NCBI GenBank assembly: GCA_001598975.1
Contig: BBXU01000716.1
Span: 1-55,570, forward strand
DNA from: Parachlorella kessleri
Taxonomy: Eukaryota; Chlorophyta; Trebouxiophyceae; Chlorellales; Chlorellaceae
Direction: 5' to 3'
Length of the DNA: 55,570 nt
Part shown: one piece after another, positions 34,001-45,500 of the stretch
Numbering within the stretch: the stretch's first letter is position 1
How the letters are laid out: each line of letters starts with the position of its first letter
Translations under genes and position numbers: made by a program
The notes under the pieces: model-generated
What the model was told of the DNA's origin: nothing
What the model saw: only the letters and a program-made list of their open reading frames with translations
Databases searched by the model: none

Positions 34001-34911
34001 TGTGGCATGTGTGCCCCTGCACTGGCCATGCTATACAGCCCTCCGCACATCCACACCTTGCATAGCCTGGGTGCGAGGGGAAAGGACAACACTTGAAGGT
34101 TGGGGGGGTTTCGGGAATGGAGCAGCAATCCCCGGGCACATGAAGCGACGCTGACTCCCCCTGATGTTGCCCTGCCCAGGTGGCGGAGGCCAGCAGGGCG
34201 CAGCGTGAGGGCCGCCGCGGAGCAGCAGGGCCCATCCAGCGCAGCGCGGAAAGCGAGCTGTTGGCTGGTGGGGGGAGCGACGAGGATGGGTCAGAAGCGA
34301 ACTACAGCGGGGGCGAGGAGGAGGACGAGATGGATGAGGAGGAGGCAAGTGCCCTGGTTGGGAGCGCTGGATGTTGCCAGGTTTGAGTGTGTGGTTCATA
34401 TTGTGGCGGGAGGGTCCTGCCGCTCACCACAGTAGACGGGGCGAGGACGGTTCTGACCGAGAGGAGGTATGTAGTGTATTTAGCGTTGCTGTAGACTTTG
34501 CAAGTTGTCCTTCAAACATACCAGGGGCATGGCAAGGCCCAGCCTCTTGATTAGTTGGAGTTCATAAAGGAGGGGGAGTCTTCGGGGATTCTTGCAAGTT
34601 TCTGAAGGGCGCAATGAGGTCGGATTTATGTTCTGCTCTCCATGCCATGTTTGAAGAGTAGGTGGGTGTCAAGTGTGCTCCCTGCTCAGTTGATTATATG
34701 GTGGCACCAGCCTTCACTGAGGGCTCGACCCTGCCGGGAGCTAGGTCCTGTGAAGGGCTGCGGAGTGTGGGTGGCTGCTTTTGTGACCGATGCTGTCTAT
34801 GTTTGCCTGCAGGAGGGGGAGTATGACACCGATGAGGACTATGAGGAGGAGGGCGAGGAGGAGGAAGGGGAGGACGAGGGGGCTGGCAGCGGTGACAACA
34901 AGAGGAGATGA
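28081..34911 (+). CDS. SEC63: SEC63 (ERdj2) ER translocation J-protein
   Basis: J-domain subunit of the ER Sec61/62/63 translocon that recruits BiP. Fifteen exons: 28081-28334, 28524-28704, 28964-29049, 29411-29539, 29785-29929, 30097-30201, 30424-30567, 31017-31212, 31788-31933, 32343-32471, 32715-32858, 33105-33212, 33672-33824, 34180-34344 and 34813-34911. They give 727 aa in one frame. Two N-terminal membrane segments (about 13-34 and 72-85) precede the J domain (about 99-160, HPD at 126-128, then AYRALTDEVARENYKKYGHP). A third segment at 190-213 (IILLVLLFGGIVTPLGIAAA) puts the J domain in the lumen. The SEC63/Brl helical and Ig-like region follows, including LPDCWLGCDKVVPIKIK, and then an acidic cytosolic tail (DTDEDYEEEGEEEEGE). 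Introns 7 and 14 have GC donors. Introns 7, 9 and 13 hold decayed copies of exon pieces. Confidence 0.92.
30837..30955 (+). pseudogene. Decayed duplicate of SEC63 exon 8 start
   Basis: In intron 7, just after an intact acceptor (TCTTGCAG), lies a copy of the start of exon 8. LGGWFLLVLACVNKAQ aligns with LGGWLTPVLACVELTQ of the true exon at 31017. A one-base deletion at about 30886 (CAGTG-ATAG against CAGTGCATAG) creates TGA at 30885. Homology continues after the gap for about 60 bases. If spliced in, it would truncate SEC63 early. Confidence 0.75.
32004..32063 (+). repeat. Duplicate of SEC63 exon 9 end with its donor site
   Basis: About 60 bases beginning GTGCAATGCC repeat the last 53 bases of exon 9 and its donor (31881-31942) with some ten mismatches, 123 bases downstream inside intron 9. 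The copy keeps a GGTGAGTGG donor-like end. Confidence 0.75.
33905..33923 (+). repeat. Duplicate of SEC63 exon 13 end
   Basis: GCCCATCAAGATCAAGGTC at 33809-33827 (exon 13 end plus first donor bases) recurs exactly at 33905-33923 in intron 13, preceded by an acceptor-like TTGTAG at 33890-33895. Confidence 0.75.
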
Positions 34912-35882
34912 GTGTGGGCCTAGGACTGCTTGTCAGCCTGAAGTGGCGGTGAAGGCGCCTAGGGGGGTTGGCGGCCTGCTTCTCTGCCTTTGGCCTGGTC
35001 TGGCCTTGGTGGTTGTATGGTCGTCATGAGACCCCTGACACCTGGGTTTCTGAAGCTGCTAGGGTACCAAGTTGTGTGGAATTGCCTGCCTGGCCACAGT
35101 CATTGCAAGAAATGCACCTGTCCTGCTTCCTTTTATCTCTGCTTTGCATTCAGCGCGAAGTGGGTCCTTCTCACGAGCTCTTCAGGTTGCTGCAAACGCT
35201 GAGGTCATTTACACCTGTGGCTCAGATTGCTGGACAACCTGATGTGTTCTAGCAAAGCTTGAGGTAGGAGTTGGGAAGAGAGCACAGGAAACCTGCACTT
35301 GTATGTTACGCCGTACACCCTAGAATCAAGCTGACGATGGGATATAAACCGGAGCAGTAGAAAGAATATGCTAAGACTAAAGAAAGCATTTGGTCAGTTC
35401 GAGGAACACAAAGTGTCAAATCATTAGTAGGGAAGGGCACATGATCACCGCCCTGGCTAGCACTGCCTAAGGGTACTGCGGGACCCGGAAAGCTGAGGGC
35501 GATGGTTATGCCAGGGGCGACCTGGAAACAATCATGGCGCAACAAGAGTTTCTATGCATACATTGGTACGACATGCTGTGCATTGTAGAGAGAGTGTGCC
35601 TCTGCTGCAGCAGGGGGGCAGTTTGAAAAATACCCCCTCCCCTGCCCCCTCCCTGTCCCACCCTTACGCCCCCCTCACAAAAATCATTGCCTAAGCCCTT
35701 TGTACAACTGCGTTCCCGTCCGAGTGACGAGAAACCTCTACCGACTACCAGCTAACCAACACGATGGCCCGTATGCAGAAGGGTGGCTCTTAAGTTGCAA
35801 AATGCCTGCTAGTGCCTAAGGTCTATCTGCCTGCACGTTGCACCTGCCCAGGGCTCCCTCAGCATTGCACAGCGCCAAGAAT
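34912..35882. other. Convergent spacer, SEC63 / proline-rich gene
   Basis: Nearly 1 kb between two genes whose 3' ends face each other. No coding exon is supported. A pyrimidine-rich CCCCTCCC tract occupies about 35628-35675. Confidence 0.5.
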
Positions 35883-38174
35883 CTACGAGCCTGGCTCTTC
35901 CCGCTGCTGCCGCTGCCCTCCTTCGCCATATCCCTCCTCGTGCTGCTGCTGAGGCTGTAGTGGCTGCTGCTGCTGCGCCTGCTCCCCAGGGTCTGTGGTG
36001 GGTGGCTGCAGCCCCGCCTGCTGTAGCTGTAGCAGCATCGCCGCAGCTCCCAGCACATTCTGTGACAGGGTTGGCCGCAACCCTGCTGGCGGTTGCTCCT
36101 CACCACCTGGCACCTCTGGCAGGGCAGCACCCTCGGCAGGCGGCTGCCCTGCTGCTGGCAGAAACCCTGGCAGAATCTGGCCAGGCAGGGGGGCTGGCCC
36201 TGCTGCTGGTGGTCGCTCTGGCTGGAGCGGCCTCCCAGGCAGTATACCAGCTGGCAGTGCACCTGGCAGTACTGCTGTGGAAAGCGGCCGTACCGCCTGG
36301 GCTGCCTGCCCAGGAGGGGGCGGCTGCTCTGGCGGGACTGCTGCCCTGGCGGCTTGCTGAATTACATACACAGCTGCACGGTGTAGCACCCGCAGTAGCG
36401 ACACTGCAAAGGACAGAAGGCCTTGTGTGCTGGCACTGTGCTGTGTTTAGAGGAATTGTGACCCACTTGCTTACCTATAATGTACATGCACTGGGACGTC
36501 ACAATGGCAATGCAGGCCCTCGCAAGAATGTTGGCATGGGCAGTTGGGCAGTGTGTTAGAGGCAACAAGCACCGGGAGCAGGGCGAGTAGTAGACGAGTA
36601 AGCCTTCGTCAGCGGGCGTGGGCTCACCTGACACCAAGGCGTATCCCCCAGCAGGCGCAGCAGTTGCCGCGGTGGAGAGCTGCTGCAGGCTGTCTATCGG
36701 GTGTGGATACAGCTCCGGGAATCCGGCAGCAGGCACAGCGGCAGGCGCTGCGCCCTCCACTGCCGGCAGCTGCGGGGGTGGCGGCACTACGCCTTCTGTG
36801 GCTGGCCCGGCTGGTGGGGGTGCTGTGGCAACAGGGGGTACAGCAGCCTCTGGAAGTGGCAGCGGCGGCAGGCCTGGCAGTGGTGCTGTCACAAGAGGTA
36901 TCCGCTGCGGCGACACTGCCGCTGCTGGTGGCGCTGCCTCCGGTGCTGCCGCTGCTGGCCCTTCTTCCTCACGTCTTCTCTTGCGTGGGATGGCTGGTGC
37001 GGGAGGCGGCATTGCTGGTTGGAAGAGGGAAGGCGCTGTTGCTGCTGCAGGTCCCAGCACTGCCCCTGCAACCACGGGCGGAGGGCTGGGCTGGTCGCCC
37101 CGGGGCGGGAAGGCCGGCGGGGGTGGGGGCATGCGCGCTGGCGGTGCGGCTGGAGTAAGCGGTGCCACCAGCGGTACGATGCCCAAAGCAGGGGTAACCA
37201 CACCAGGAAAGGCAGGCGGTGCAGTAAGCGGCGGTGGTGCGGGGGCCATTGCCAGAGGTGGGGCGGCTGGTGGGGGAGGCGGAGGGAAGCGGAAGTAAGG
37301 CTGCAGCATGGGGTACTGCTGCAGCAGCAGCTGCTGCTGATAGTGCTGCAGAAGCTGCTGGAGACCCTCCTGGGCAGGAGCAGCCACAGGCAGGGGCAGC
37401 CCTGCAGGCAGACCTGTAGTTGCAGGTTCAGTAGCTGGGCGTGGAGGGTCAGCATTGCCGCCGCGATCTCCAGGGTTGCTGCTAACGCTGCGACGCCCTG
37501 CTGCGCCAGGCTGGCTGCCGAGGCTGGGGGCGGTCCCACCTGCTCCTGATGGAATTTGTAGCTGCTGGGAGGTTGAGTGGCTGGCCTGAAAGGCAGACAC
37601 TAATGGTGCGGTTGATGATGGGGATTGGGAGGCAGGTGCTTGCGCTGCTGTGCTGGGGCCTGGAGTGCCGCGCCCAGTTTGCCCGGCGGCTGTGGGGGGC
37701 GCTATACGGGCAGCAGCGTCGGCTAGGGCGGCAAGCGAGGTTGCAGCGGCAGCAGCAGCAGACGATGATGTGGTGGGCGGGGCGTCGGACTCTGCACATA
37801 CAGGTCAGAAAGAGTACTGTGCGAGCTGGCTGAGGGACTGCATGGCGCACTATACGCTGGGGAACAGCTTTTGCTAAAATATAAGGCACCCCATCGTCTG
37901 ACTGCCCAATTGGGAACCAAAAATGGCAACCTATTCTGCAAACCTGCATGCTACTTTGAAGTCTCATAACACAGGTGCCAGGCATTTGTTATGGTTTAAG
38001 AGGAAAGCCAGGTGCTGTGCTCGATGGCAAATGCTTGTCAACCTTGGGAGTTCCCTGCAGTACGTCTGATGCAATGCAGGCGCCAGGAGACCCACCTGTG
38101 TCACTAGCTGCAGTTCCTGGTGCTCCTGCTCCTGCTGGTGGGGGAGGACCATGCTCGGAGGGCTCAGGGTCCAT
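35883..38174 (-). CDS. Proline/alanine/glutamine-rich low-complexity protein
   Basis: No known domain is recognised. Three exons (38174-38096, 37791-36628, 36373-35883) give 577 aa, starting MDPEPSEHGPPPPAG at an ATG that follows an in-frame stop. The sequence is dominated by Pro, Ala and Gln: a Q/L-rich coiled segment (LQQLLQHYQQQLLLQQYP), long PPPPP runs, a basic cluster PRKRRREEE in the middle that could be a nuclear localisation signal, and a Gln-rich end (EQAQQQQPLQPQQQHEE). Such composition fits RNA-processing or transcription scaffolds, but that is inference. The high GC of the third codon position also produces long open frames on the opposite strand, so only the strand with matching splice phases is called. 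Confidence 0.6.
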
Positions 38175-38265
38175 GCACAAAGCCTGGCCCCATGACACCT
38201 ACCTCGCCGCCCGGCTTTAGTGCGAGGACGGCAAGGCAACACGCCTGCCTTCAAAATTCCTGGTT

Positions 38266-38592
38266 TCACTTGCACGTCCAGTCCTCCTTGGCCGCTATTT
38301 GACCGCGTATTGCCTCAAATCTTTTCAAGTGTCTGGGCAAGGCGTCACAGGCTGCGAAAATGTCCTTTATGTGGTCATTCCTGCCACCCTTCTTCTGCTC
38401 ATCCTCAAGTCGAGGAGTGTGGAGTATGAGAGCGCCAATGCCGTCTACAGGACACGCATGGGCGTTTCCGAGCCCCGGCAAGTTTGAATGTTCGGCATTA
38501 TGTCATTGACCAATTGCCACGTGGACAGAATACCAGTTGTTGGGCGTTCCCAGAACTTCATGCAGCTGGCACGCCTGCTTGTGACTCGCCAT
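38266..38592 (-). CDS. Possible small protein of about 86 aa
   Basis: Not recognised. Two exons, 38592-38511 and 38444-38266, join through a 66-base intron in matching phase and give 86 codons plus stop (96 if the upstream ATG at 38622 is used). The start is MASHKQACQLHEVLGTPNNW and the join reads VHVAIDGIGALILHTPRLED. The second half is helical and charged (FAACDALPRHLKRFEAIRGQ). There is no signal peptide or membrane segment. It sits between the MATH-only gene and the proline-rich gene on the same strand, but the phases do not connect it to either. The donor is a weak GTCAAT. Confidence 0.4.
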
Positions 38593-38966
38593 GGGCACGT
38601 TTTTGGTCGCCACATGGATCATAGACTGTCAACTCTCACAACAGATCAGTGGCCCTCTTGACGGGCATTGAAGGCTTGTGAGCTATACGCTGGATGGTAT
38701 GGCTCTATTTGCTGACCCCTGGTGCGAACTTGGTGAAGTCATTATGTGGATTGACAGGGCAGGTGGTGGGTCTTACAAAATGGCAGTGCGGAGCTGATAA
38801 TACCGTTAACGTTGTCACACAAAGGCTCCCCGCAAGGCACAGACACACCAGTCTCCAAGCCTTGAAATAGACCCCTTGGATGCAGCTTGTAGTAAGGCAC
38901 TACAGAATGCTGCAACATAGCACAATGTGCCCTTACTCTAGGTAGTCAGCCCAGTCAAAATATGAG

Positions 38967-39715
38967 TCAAAGGTACCTTGCCTCGACGCGGATAGTAAGG
39001 CGGTCTCCCACCACAAACCCCGCTGCCGAGTCCACCAGGGCTGCAACAGATATGAGCTCCTCGGCAGCCCAGGTGCTCCTTCCTACCCGCAGCACTCCCC
39101 GGCCCTCATCCACAGTGGAGCAAGATGCAGGGTTCCGTGCATTGACAACCTGCAAGACACACAGACATTTGTTGAAATCAATTGATCGCAGGGCTATAGA
39201 CAGACTTGCTGGTCTGGCCTGCAAATCGATTAAAAGATGCGCTTGGGCCTTTTTGTAATGATCGTGCCTTTGCAATGACATGCCCACGCAGCAGGGCGCG
39301 GCTTATGCAAGTATGCATGTGGTGCTGCCATACCTGGAATCGAACTGTTGCTGGCAGGTTACGGCCGTCCCTGCCATCAAGGGCACTGAACATCAGGCCC
39401 ACCGTGTCAAGACCGGAAGGGTGGGAGATAGTGGCGTAGGGCTGCAGCAGAAGCTCACACACTAGGCCGCCAGCCTCTATCCACTCCGACGTCACTGCAG
39501 CACAGGTTCGAACACCTTCGATTGACACTGTGTAACTGCTAGCTGGCTGAACAGCACACTCCAGCACACCCACTCTAGTGGGCAAGACATAGGGACCTAC
39601 CTGGGAGCTTTGTTTGGAGGAGCTGCGCTACGTTACTGATATGCCACAGGAACTCGAATCCAACTCCCCGCACGGTGCTGCAGGTGAGCCCATCCTCGCT
39701 TAGTCGACGCTTCAT
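38967..39715 (-). CDS. MATH (TRAF-like) domain-only protein
   Basis: Three exons (39715-39601, 39527-39334, 39149-38967) give 163 aa, essentially one MATH domain. The order matches the fold: the opening VGFEFLWHISNVAQLL (the F-x-W-x-I-x-N signature), a middle strand LVCELLLQPYATISHPSGLD, VGLMFSALDGRDGR, VRFQ joined to VVNARNPASC, and the closing GFVVGDRLTIRVEARYL. There is no BTB, protease or RING partner domain. In plants MATH is usually fused to BTB or a deubiquitinase, so a lone MATH could act as an adaptor or competitor. A donor-like GTACCT overlaps the last three codons, so an extra 3' exon is possible but not needed. Confidence 0.7.
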
Positions 39716-39944
39716 GTTGTACTGGCTCAAGGTAGAGGCAACAACTTTTCAACTAGTTGTTCACTGCAACCCGGTTCAATACCATTTTGGAGGACGCGAT
39801 AGTTGCCCTCAGCTCCATGCAGCTATCGGAAAGGTCGAGGCAGTGTGTCCGGCGCCCCTGCTCCGCCTGCTTTCCGACATACTTGCGCCTTAGTGGAGCT
39901 GTGCCGTCCTCCAACGACCTTTGCAACGCGTACAACAGAGCAGA
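39716..39944. promoter_or_regulatory. Divergent promoter, MATH / mitochondrial carrier
   Basis: A 229-bp space between the two start codons, with no recognisable coding exon. It contains AT-rich stretches but no clear TATA box. Confidence 0.45.
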
Positions 39945-42178
39945 ATGTCTCATAGGAGTGACAGCCTTGGGACTCGTTTTGTGCTGTGCGGTGCCTCTGC
40001 CAGTGTGGCTGAGACAGTCACGTTCCCCCTTGACTTCCTTAAGACACGTCTACAGCTGCAGGTAGTTGTGTGCAACTCGATGGCAAGGTCATGTTAGTGG
40101 TCAGGCAGGGCCATACGGCAAGGATAGTCAACAGGTATTGAGGCTTCACTGTGCACGCTGCAGGGGGAGCTCCAATCGTCAGCGAGCCCGCGTGGCCTTT
40201 TTGACACAGCAGCACATGTAGTACGGACAGAGGGGCCGGCAGGTCTGTTCACTGGCCTCAGCCCCGCAGTCCTGCGGCATCTGCCTTACACAGGCATTAG
40301 AGTGGTAACCTATGAGACACTTCGGTCTTGGGTACACCAGCGCATGTATCCCACGCTTGGGGCCAGCGGCAGCAGCAACAGTTTTGAAAATGTTGGCAGC
40401 AGCAGCAAGCCAGCCTTGCCGTTATATGTGAACTTAATCTTGGGACTGACAGCTGGAGCACTGGGGCAGGCAGCTGCTGTCCCTGCTGACCTTGTCAAGG
40501 CAGGTGAATCCGGGCACCCATTCCACGTGGAAGACAGCTTTGATGGCAGGGCAATCTACAGGGCAGCACAGCAACCCATGGCATGCCTTATGGTGCATGT
40601 CAGCGTGCCCGTGTGGTGCTATCATACTACCACAATGTGTATAGGAATGTTTCTGCAACCTTACGGATATTGGACAACCCCTACCAAAGACAAGTGCGGC
40701 GCCTCTGCAGGTCAGGATGCAGGCCGATGGGCGGCTAGTAGCAGCAGGGCTGCAAGCTGGGCCCCGGTACCAAGTAAGCGGGCATGATATTCCAAGCATT
40801 TCTGAGAGATTGATGGTGTTACAAATCTCCCTAAAACCGCACCTGGGATTATCATTCCTGGCGTGTCAAGGGTTCTAGTCGTAAGAGAGCTCGCAAAGCA
40901 TGTCCGTGTCGGTCACTTGCTCAGGATTGTTGTGAGCGGGAGCATTCAGGCAAAGCTGTCGCAGACCAGCCTGCTTCCTCACACTGACTCATGTAAGGGG
41001 CTTGATGCAGAGTGTGGCGCACGCCTTCCGTGTGATTGTGGGGCAGGAGGGTGTAGCTGGCCTGTGGCGTGGCAGCGCACCAGCTATCCAACGGGCCGCT
41101 TTGGTCAACTTGGGCGAGCTGACTACTTATGACACAGTGAGGATGAGAGTCAGCCTGCACGCTTGATAATACTTGATCGCTTGGACTGCCTTGCATGCAT
41201 TCTCACTCAGTGTGAGGCACTGGTGCGATTTGGACACGTTTTAGACAGCAGGACGGAGTCCGGCAATCGGCAGTGCTCTGCCCTTAAGTTCACGCACCGA
41301 TGTACCGATGTCGGCTCAGGCTAAGCGGGCGGTGCTACGGAGCGGCCTCACGGGGGCTGACAACGTGCTAGCCCACATGCTGAGCTCGCTTTGCAGCGGC
41401 TTGTGTGCCTCCCTGGTCAGCACGCCTGCAGGTGCGCTGTGCCTGCTGTGCCTTGCTGCCCTCTGGTTGCTTGCGACATCTGCCTTGCTATGCTGTACAT
41501 GTTCACACCCTGGGCTCCAGGTGCAGTACTAGTTGCATGGCTGCCAACCGGGGTTAGGGACCCGACCTTGCAGATGTCATCAAGACGCGGCTAATGAACC
41601 AGGACCCAGCTAACCCGCTGTATCGAGGCATGGCAGACTGCTTTGTGCGGACGCTGCGAGCGGAGGGCTGGAGAGGCCTGTACAAAGGGTGAACGGGCAT
41701 GGGGTTAGGGTGACCTTGCCTGGATGGCTGCGGTCTGAGCCCCCTGCCACTCGGAGTAGCAGCATTCGTGTTATGATTATGATGGTGACCAAAGCGTGCC
41801 AGGGAGCGCGCTTGCTTACAGGTGTCGCTTATTTTATGCTCACCCACCTCATGATAACACACGGCAACCTGCATTTGTATATTGGCTGATCCCATTCAAT
41901 TGTCCCCTGCCCTCGTAGGTTCCTACCCACCTGGGCCAGACTGGGCCCGTGGCAGGTGGGTCACCACAAGAACCACCAATGCTTCACATGTTTCTAAACT
42001 CAACGTGTCCTTGAGGCAGGCTTGTTGCTGGTAACACCGGTATTGTGCTCTTCATAGACAAGATGAGCTCGTGTACTTGTCACACTTCACTGACTGACAT
42101 CCCTCTGCATGGGTGCAGCTGACCTACTGGACTATATATGAAGAGCTCAGACAGCTCAGCGGCCTGGGAGGCTTTTAG
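39945..42178 (+). CDS. Mitochondrial carrier, UCP4/UCP5-like
   Basis: Inner-membrane carrier of the SLC25 family, closest in sequence to plant and animal UCP4/5-like uncoupling or dicarboxylate carriers. Eight exons (39945-40061, 40164-40499, 40711-40773, 41011-41136, 41320-41431, 41574-41688, 41919-41955, 42119-42178) give 321 aa. All three repeats carry the Px[DE]xx[KR] signature: [13 protein letters not shown] (from residue 27), [15 protein letters not shown] (145-159) and [14 protein letters not shown]. Other family blocks are [33 protein letters not shown] and [15 protein letters not shown] loop of about 25 residues rich in Ser/Gly/Asn ([17 protein letters not shown]) sits in the first half. 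Intron 2 uses a GC donor (AAG|GCAGGT at 40500). The GT alternative one codon on would break the conserved frame. Substrate specificity cannot be read from the sequence. Confidence 0.9.
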
Positions 42179-42215
42179 CCCACTTTCAGTGAACATACAG
42201 TCGTAGTGCCATATT

Positions 42216-42220
42216 TGTAA
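42216..42220 (+). terminator. TGTAA poly(A)-signal candidate
   Basis: TGTAA followed by AAAA, about 40 bases after the carrier stop codon, is the green-algal type of polyadenylation signal. Confidence 0.4.
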
Positions 42221-42591
42221 AAAAGCAGCGAGCTGAAGGGTATACCAAACCGTAGCCTGTGATAGACGTGACACAGTTCTGGGAAGACATGCTTTATTGA
42301 CATGGGAATACTGACCGCACACAATTCTCCCACCACAGCTCAAAATCAGTTAAAAAAACACGAGTCCGGGGGCATGCCAAGCCAATACTAGCCTCCCACC
42401 ACCCCGGCCTAACTCTCAGAGTGCTCCGCTGCCACACGGCCACCACCACACTAGCAGCTCACAGCTACACACTTCCTCTATGCTTCTCAGCATGCTACCA
42501 GCAATAAGCATAGCCGGACATCTGCCCGCCTTTCACATAATACCCGCAGTTGCAGCTGCCTCTCTGGTGCTGCCCCCGGCGCCACCGCACA

Positions 42592-45500
42592 TCACGCCCG
42601 CCTAGTCATGGACGGTGTGGCCGGCCGCCGTCGCAGCCGCGCAGCAAACGCGCCGTCAGTGCCGTGCACGTGCGGCAGCATGCACAAGAAGCCCTCCGGT
42701 GTGAGGCATTCGGGCGAGATGCCAGCAGAGGGAGGCGGCTGCTCAGGCACAAAGTCAGGGTGCTTGGCCAGAAAGCCGGCTATCTGGGCCTGGTTCTCCT
42801 CAGGCTCAATCGAGCAGGTACTGTACACAAGGACGCCTCCAGGCTTGACCCAGGCGGCAGCCGCCTCAAGCAGTGAAGCCAGCACACAGGGAGCAACAGG
42901 AGCACGGTCAGATCTGCGCTAAGCCCAAACCGACTCCAGCATGCTCACAGATCATGAGTAATCGTTTTCCCTGCCTCCACACGAGTTGCTGAAAGCGACA
43001 GTGGCAGTTGCCCCAGTCTGAGATTTAATGCTGACAAGCACACGCCCAACACAACCAGCATGTGCTGCCGCTCTCCACCCACCTGGAGCCGACACAGCTG
43101 CTGCACGTCCCCCGGGTGCCGCCGCCACCGCAGGTCCGCCCGCTTCGCCAGCACTCCGGTGCCAGAGCATGGGGCGTCTAGCAGGACGCGGTCAAACTGG
43201 GACTGCAGCAGCGACTCTGCTGTGCCTGAAGGGCTGGGCTGGGCGGCACTGAGCCCTGTGGGCGTGTCTGTTGCTGTGTTGGACTGCTGCAAGCTGGCTG
43301 GCTGGCTGCTGCTGCTGCTGCTGTCATTGAGTTCAGTGTCAAGCATGGGCACGTTGCCGCTGCCGCTGCTGCCCACCCTGTCTCCCGGCTGCAGAGGCTG
43401 CCAGGGCAGGCTCCTCCTGGGTACCACCAACTGCGTCCCAGCAGAACTCATTCCCAGCGCCCCAGCAGGGGGAGCGGCTGACGCAGTGGCTGCACCCACC
43501 AAAACTCCCGGCCGCTGCCGCTGCCGCTGCTGACCTCGCGGCTGTTGCGGCCCGGCTGCCAGCTGGGTGAAGTCCGCTGCGTGGGTGGCCACAATGTCTG
43601 AGAAGCCCTGGCGAGCAGCCATGGCTGCCAGCGCCTGTAGGCGGGGGGCAGAGATGTCCAGCGCTAGGATGCTGCCCCTGCCGCCCATCCTGCACACAAC
43701 CCCAGCCAGACAGGCGTGAACGTGGAACAGCATCACTCACATAGCATCAGCATGGAGCTAAGCGCAGGCTATGGACAGCGCCAAGGGGTTTCCTAGTATA
43801 GAATGCATCACCGCGCAACCAAGCCCTGCCCAGGATTGATGCCAGCTGCTCGGCCGAAGGCGCACATCCGCGCAAACTCTGCCCAGATGTCATTGGGGTG
43901 GTCCCAAGCTGACAGACCTCAAGTGGAGCAACAACCAGCTTCCCAACCTACCAACCGGGCAGCAGCATCAGGTTCTTACCAGCACGCACGCAACCCCTGG
44001 TGGAGCGCCGGATGGCCAACCTACCGGGCTGCTGCGTACAGCGTCTTGCCGCCAGGGGCCGCACATGCGTCTAGCAGGGTGTGCCCAGGCTGCGGGTCCA
44101 GCATGGCTACCACCAGGCCAGCTGCCTCGTCTTGCACCTGCACCCAGCCAGAAATTTGAATGGGTTCAAGATCCTCTTCATATTCGTCCTGTTACTCATG
44201 CAATTTGGGATCCGCATTTTGGCCAAGTCGCCTTGCACCTGCACCCAGCCCGCCGGCCAGCCATGACCCCTCTGGGTCCGGGCATAGCCGGCAGTGGCCC
44301 TATACTGCCGCTTCAATGAGCAACCCAAATCCCCCAGCGAACCGGCTCGCAATGAGACATCATCATATCCACTAACACAAGGGGAAGGAGGACGCTCAAC
44401 AGCCCTGGCCAGCCACTCATTACCGGACGGATGCAGACACAGCCCCATGCCCCATAGGCAGGGGACAGTCCCTGCCTCTCCCTCAGACCCATACCAATCA
44501 CCCAAGTAGATGCCTGCACACCTGCACGTGGCCTTGTGCCAGCATGCCCGTGGCCAGCAGCGCCTGGAGCCCCGACTCCACCCGCACAAACTCCTGGGGT
44601 AGGAAGGTGGACGGCGTGGCTGCAATGCCCTGGCCCAGCAGCTTGGCGCTCAGCTGGGACGGGGTGCAGCCCAGAGCGGGGCTCACGCGCAGGCTGTGGG
44701 TGGGCCGGCTGCAAGCCAGGCAGGGGTGTGGAAGGTGGGTGTCTGGCTGTGTGTTGTATGAGAAATAGGGCACAAACTGCAGCAAACGCGGTCTGCAACC
44801 ACATTCGGACAAAGCCACCCGACAACTCAAGCCGTCTAGCTACAACAGCCTGTTATACTGACTGTGGGCGTGCAGTCAGAGAACCAGGGGGCCGACGACC
44901 TCAATCAGCGGACTTGTGCGCCGCTTGCAGCAGAAGCCTAGCGCCCACAAGCAGTGCAGACCGCAGTGCAACAGGCACAGCACAGCAGAGCAGAGCACTC
45001 AACACTTACACGTTGTTCCACCGCAGCAGTGCCAGTGTCTGCTGTCTGCCCAGCTGGCGCAGCCAGCGCTCCACGAGCCACGTGGGGTGCGAGGTGGCAA
45101 CACCCAGCGCATCAGCCACAGCCCTGCACGGCAACAGGACGCCACCTTGATCACAATCGGCTGGGTGGCACCAGCAGAGAACCCTTTGCAAAGAGTGCAT
45201 GCTGCAGTCAGCTACTGGTCGGGTACAAACAGTAAGTAGCCTGCAGGTACAGCGTTGAAAGCTAGCATGTACCAGTCCTCTAGGTTTCCATGAACCCTAG
45301 CAAGCCTGTTGAATCCATTCCCCAGTTCGCAGACAACTGTTTGCCCAGCTCCAGTGCGGTCAAGGGACACAGATGCCACAGGTTTCCTCACGACAGGCAA
45401 AGCAGGCAAGAAGCTTCAGTGAACATGCCTGATATCTGCTTGAGCTGGAGGCGCGGGCGGCTGGGGCAACTGGTGGGACTCAATCAGCCGCACCGCACTG

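Noticed and set aside
36701..37549. 282-codon plus-strand open frame, Trp/Cys/Arg-rich
   Set aside because: Mirror of the GC-rich repeats of the proline-rich gene. Only the minus strand has matching splice phases and a clean start and stop.
38174..38967. Joining the MATH exons, the 86-aa exons and the proline-rich gene into one gene
   Set aside because: Phases do not match across the gaps, each part has its own in-frame start and stop, and the proline-rich gene has an in-frame stop just upstream of its ATG.
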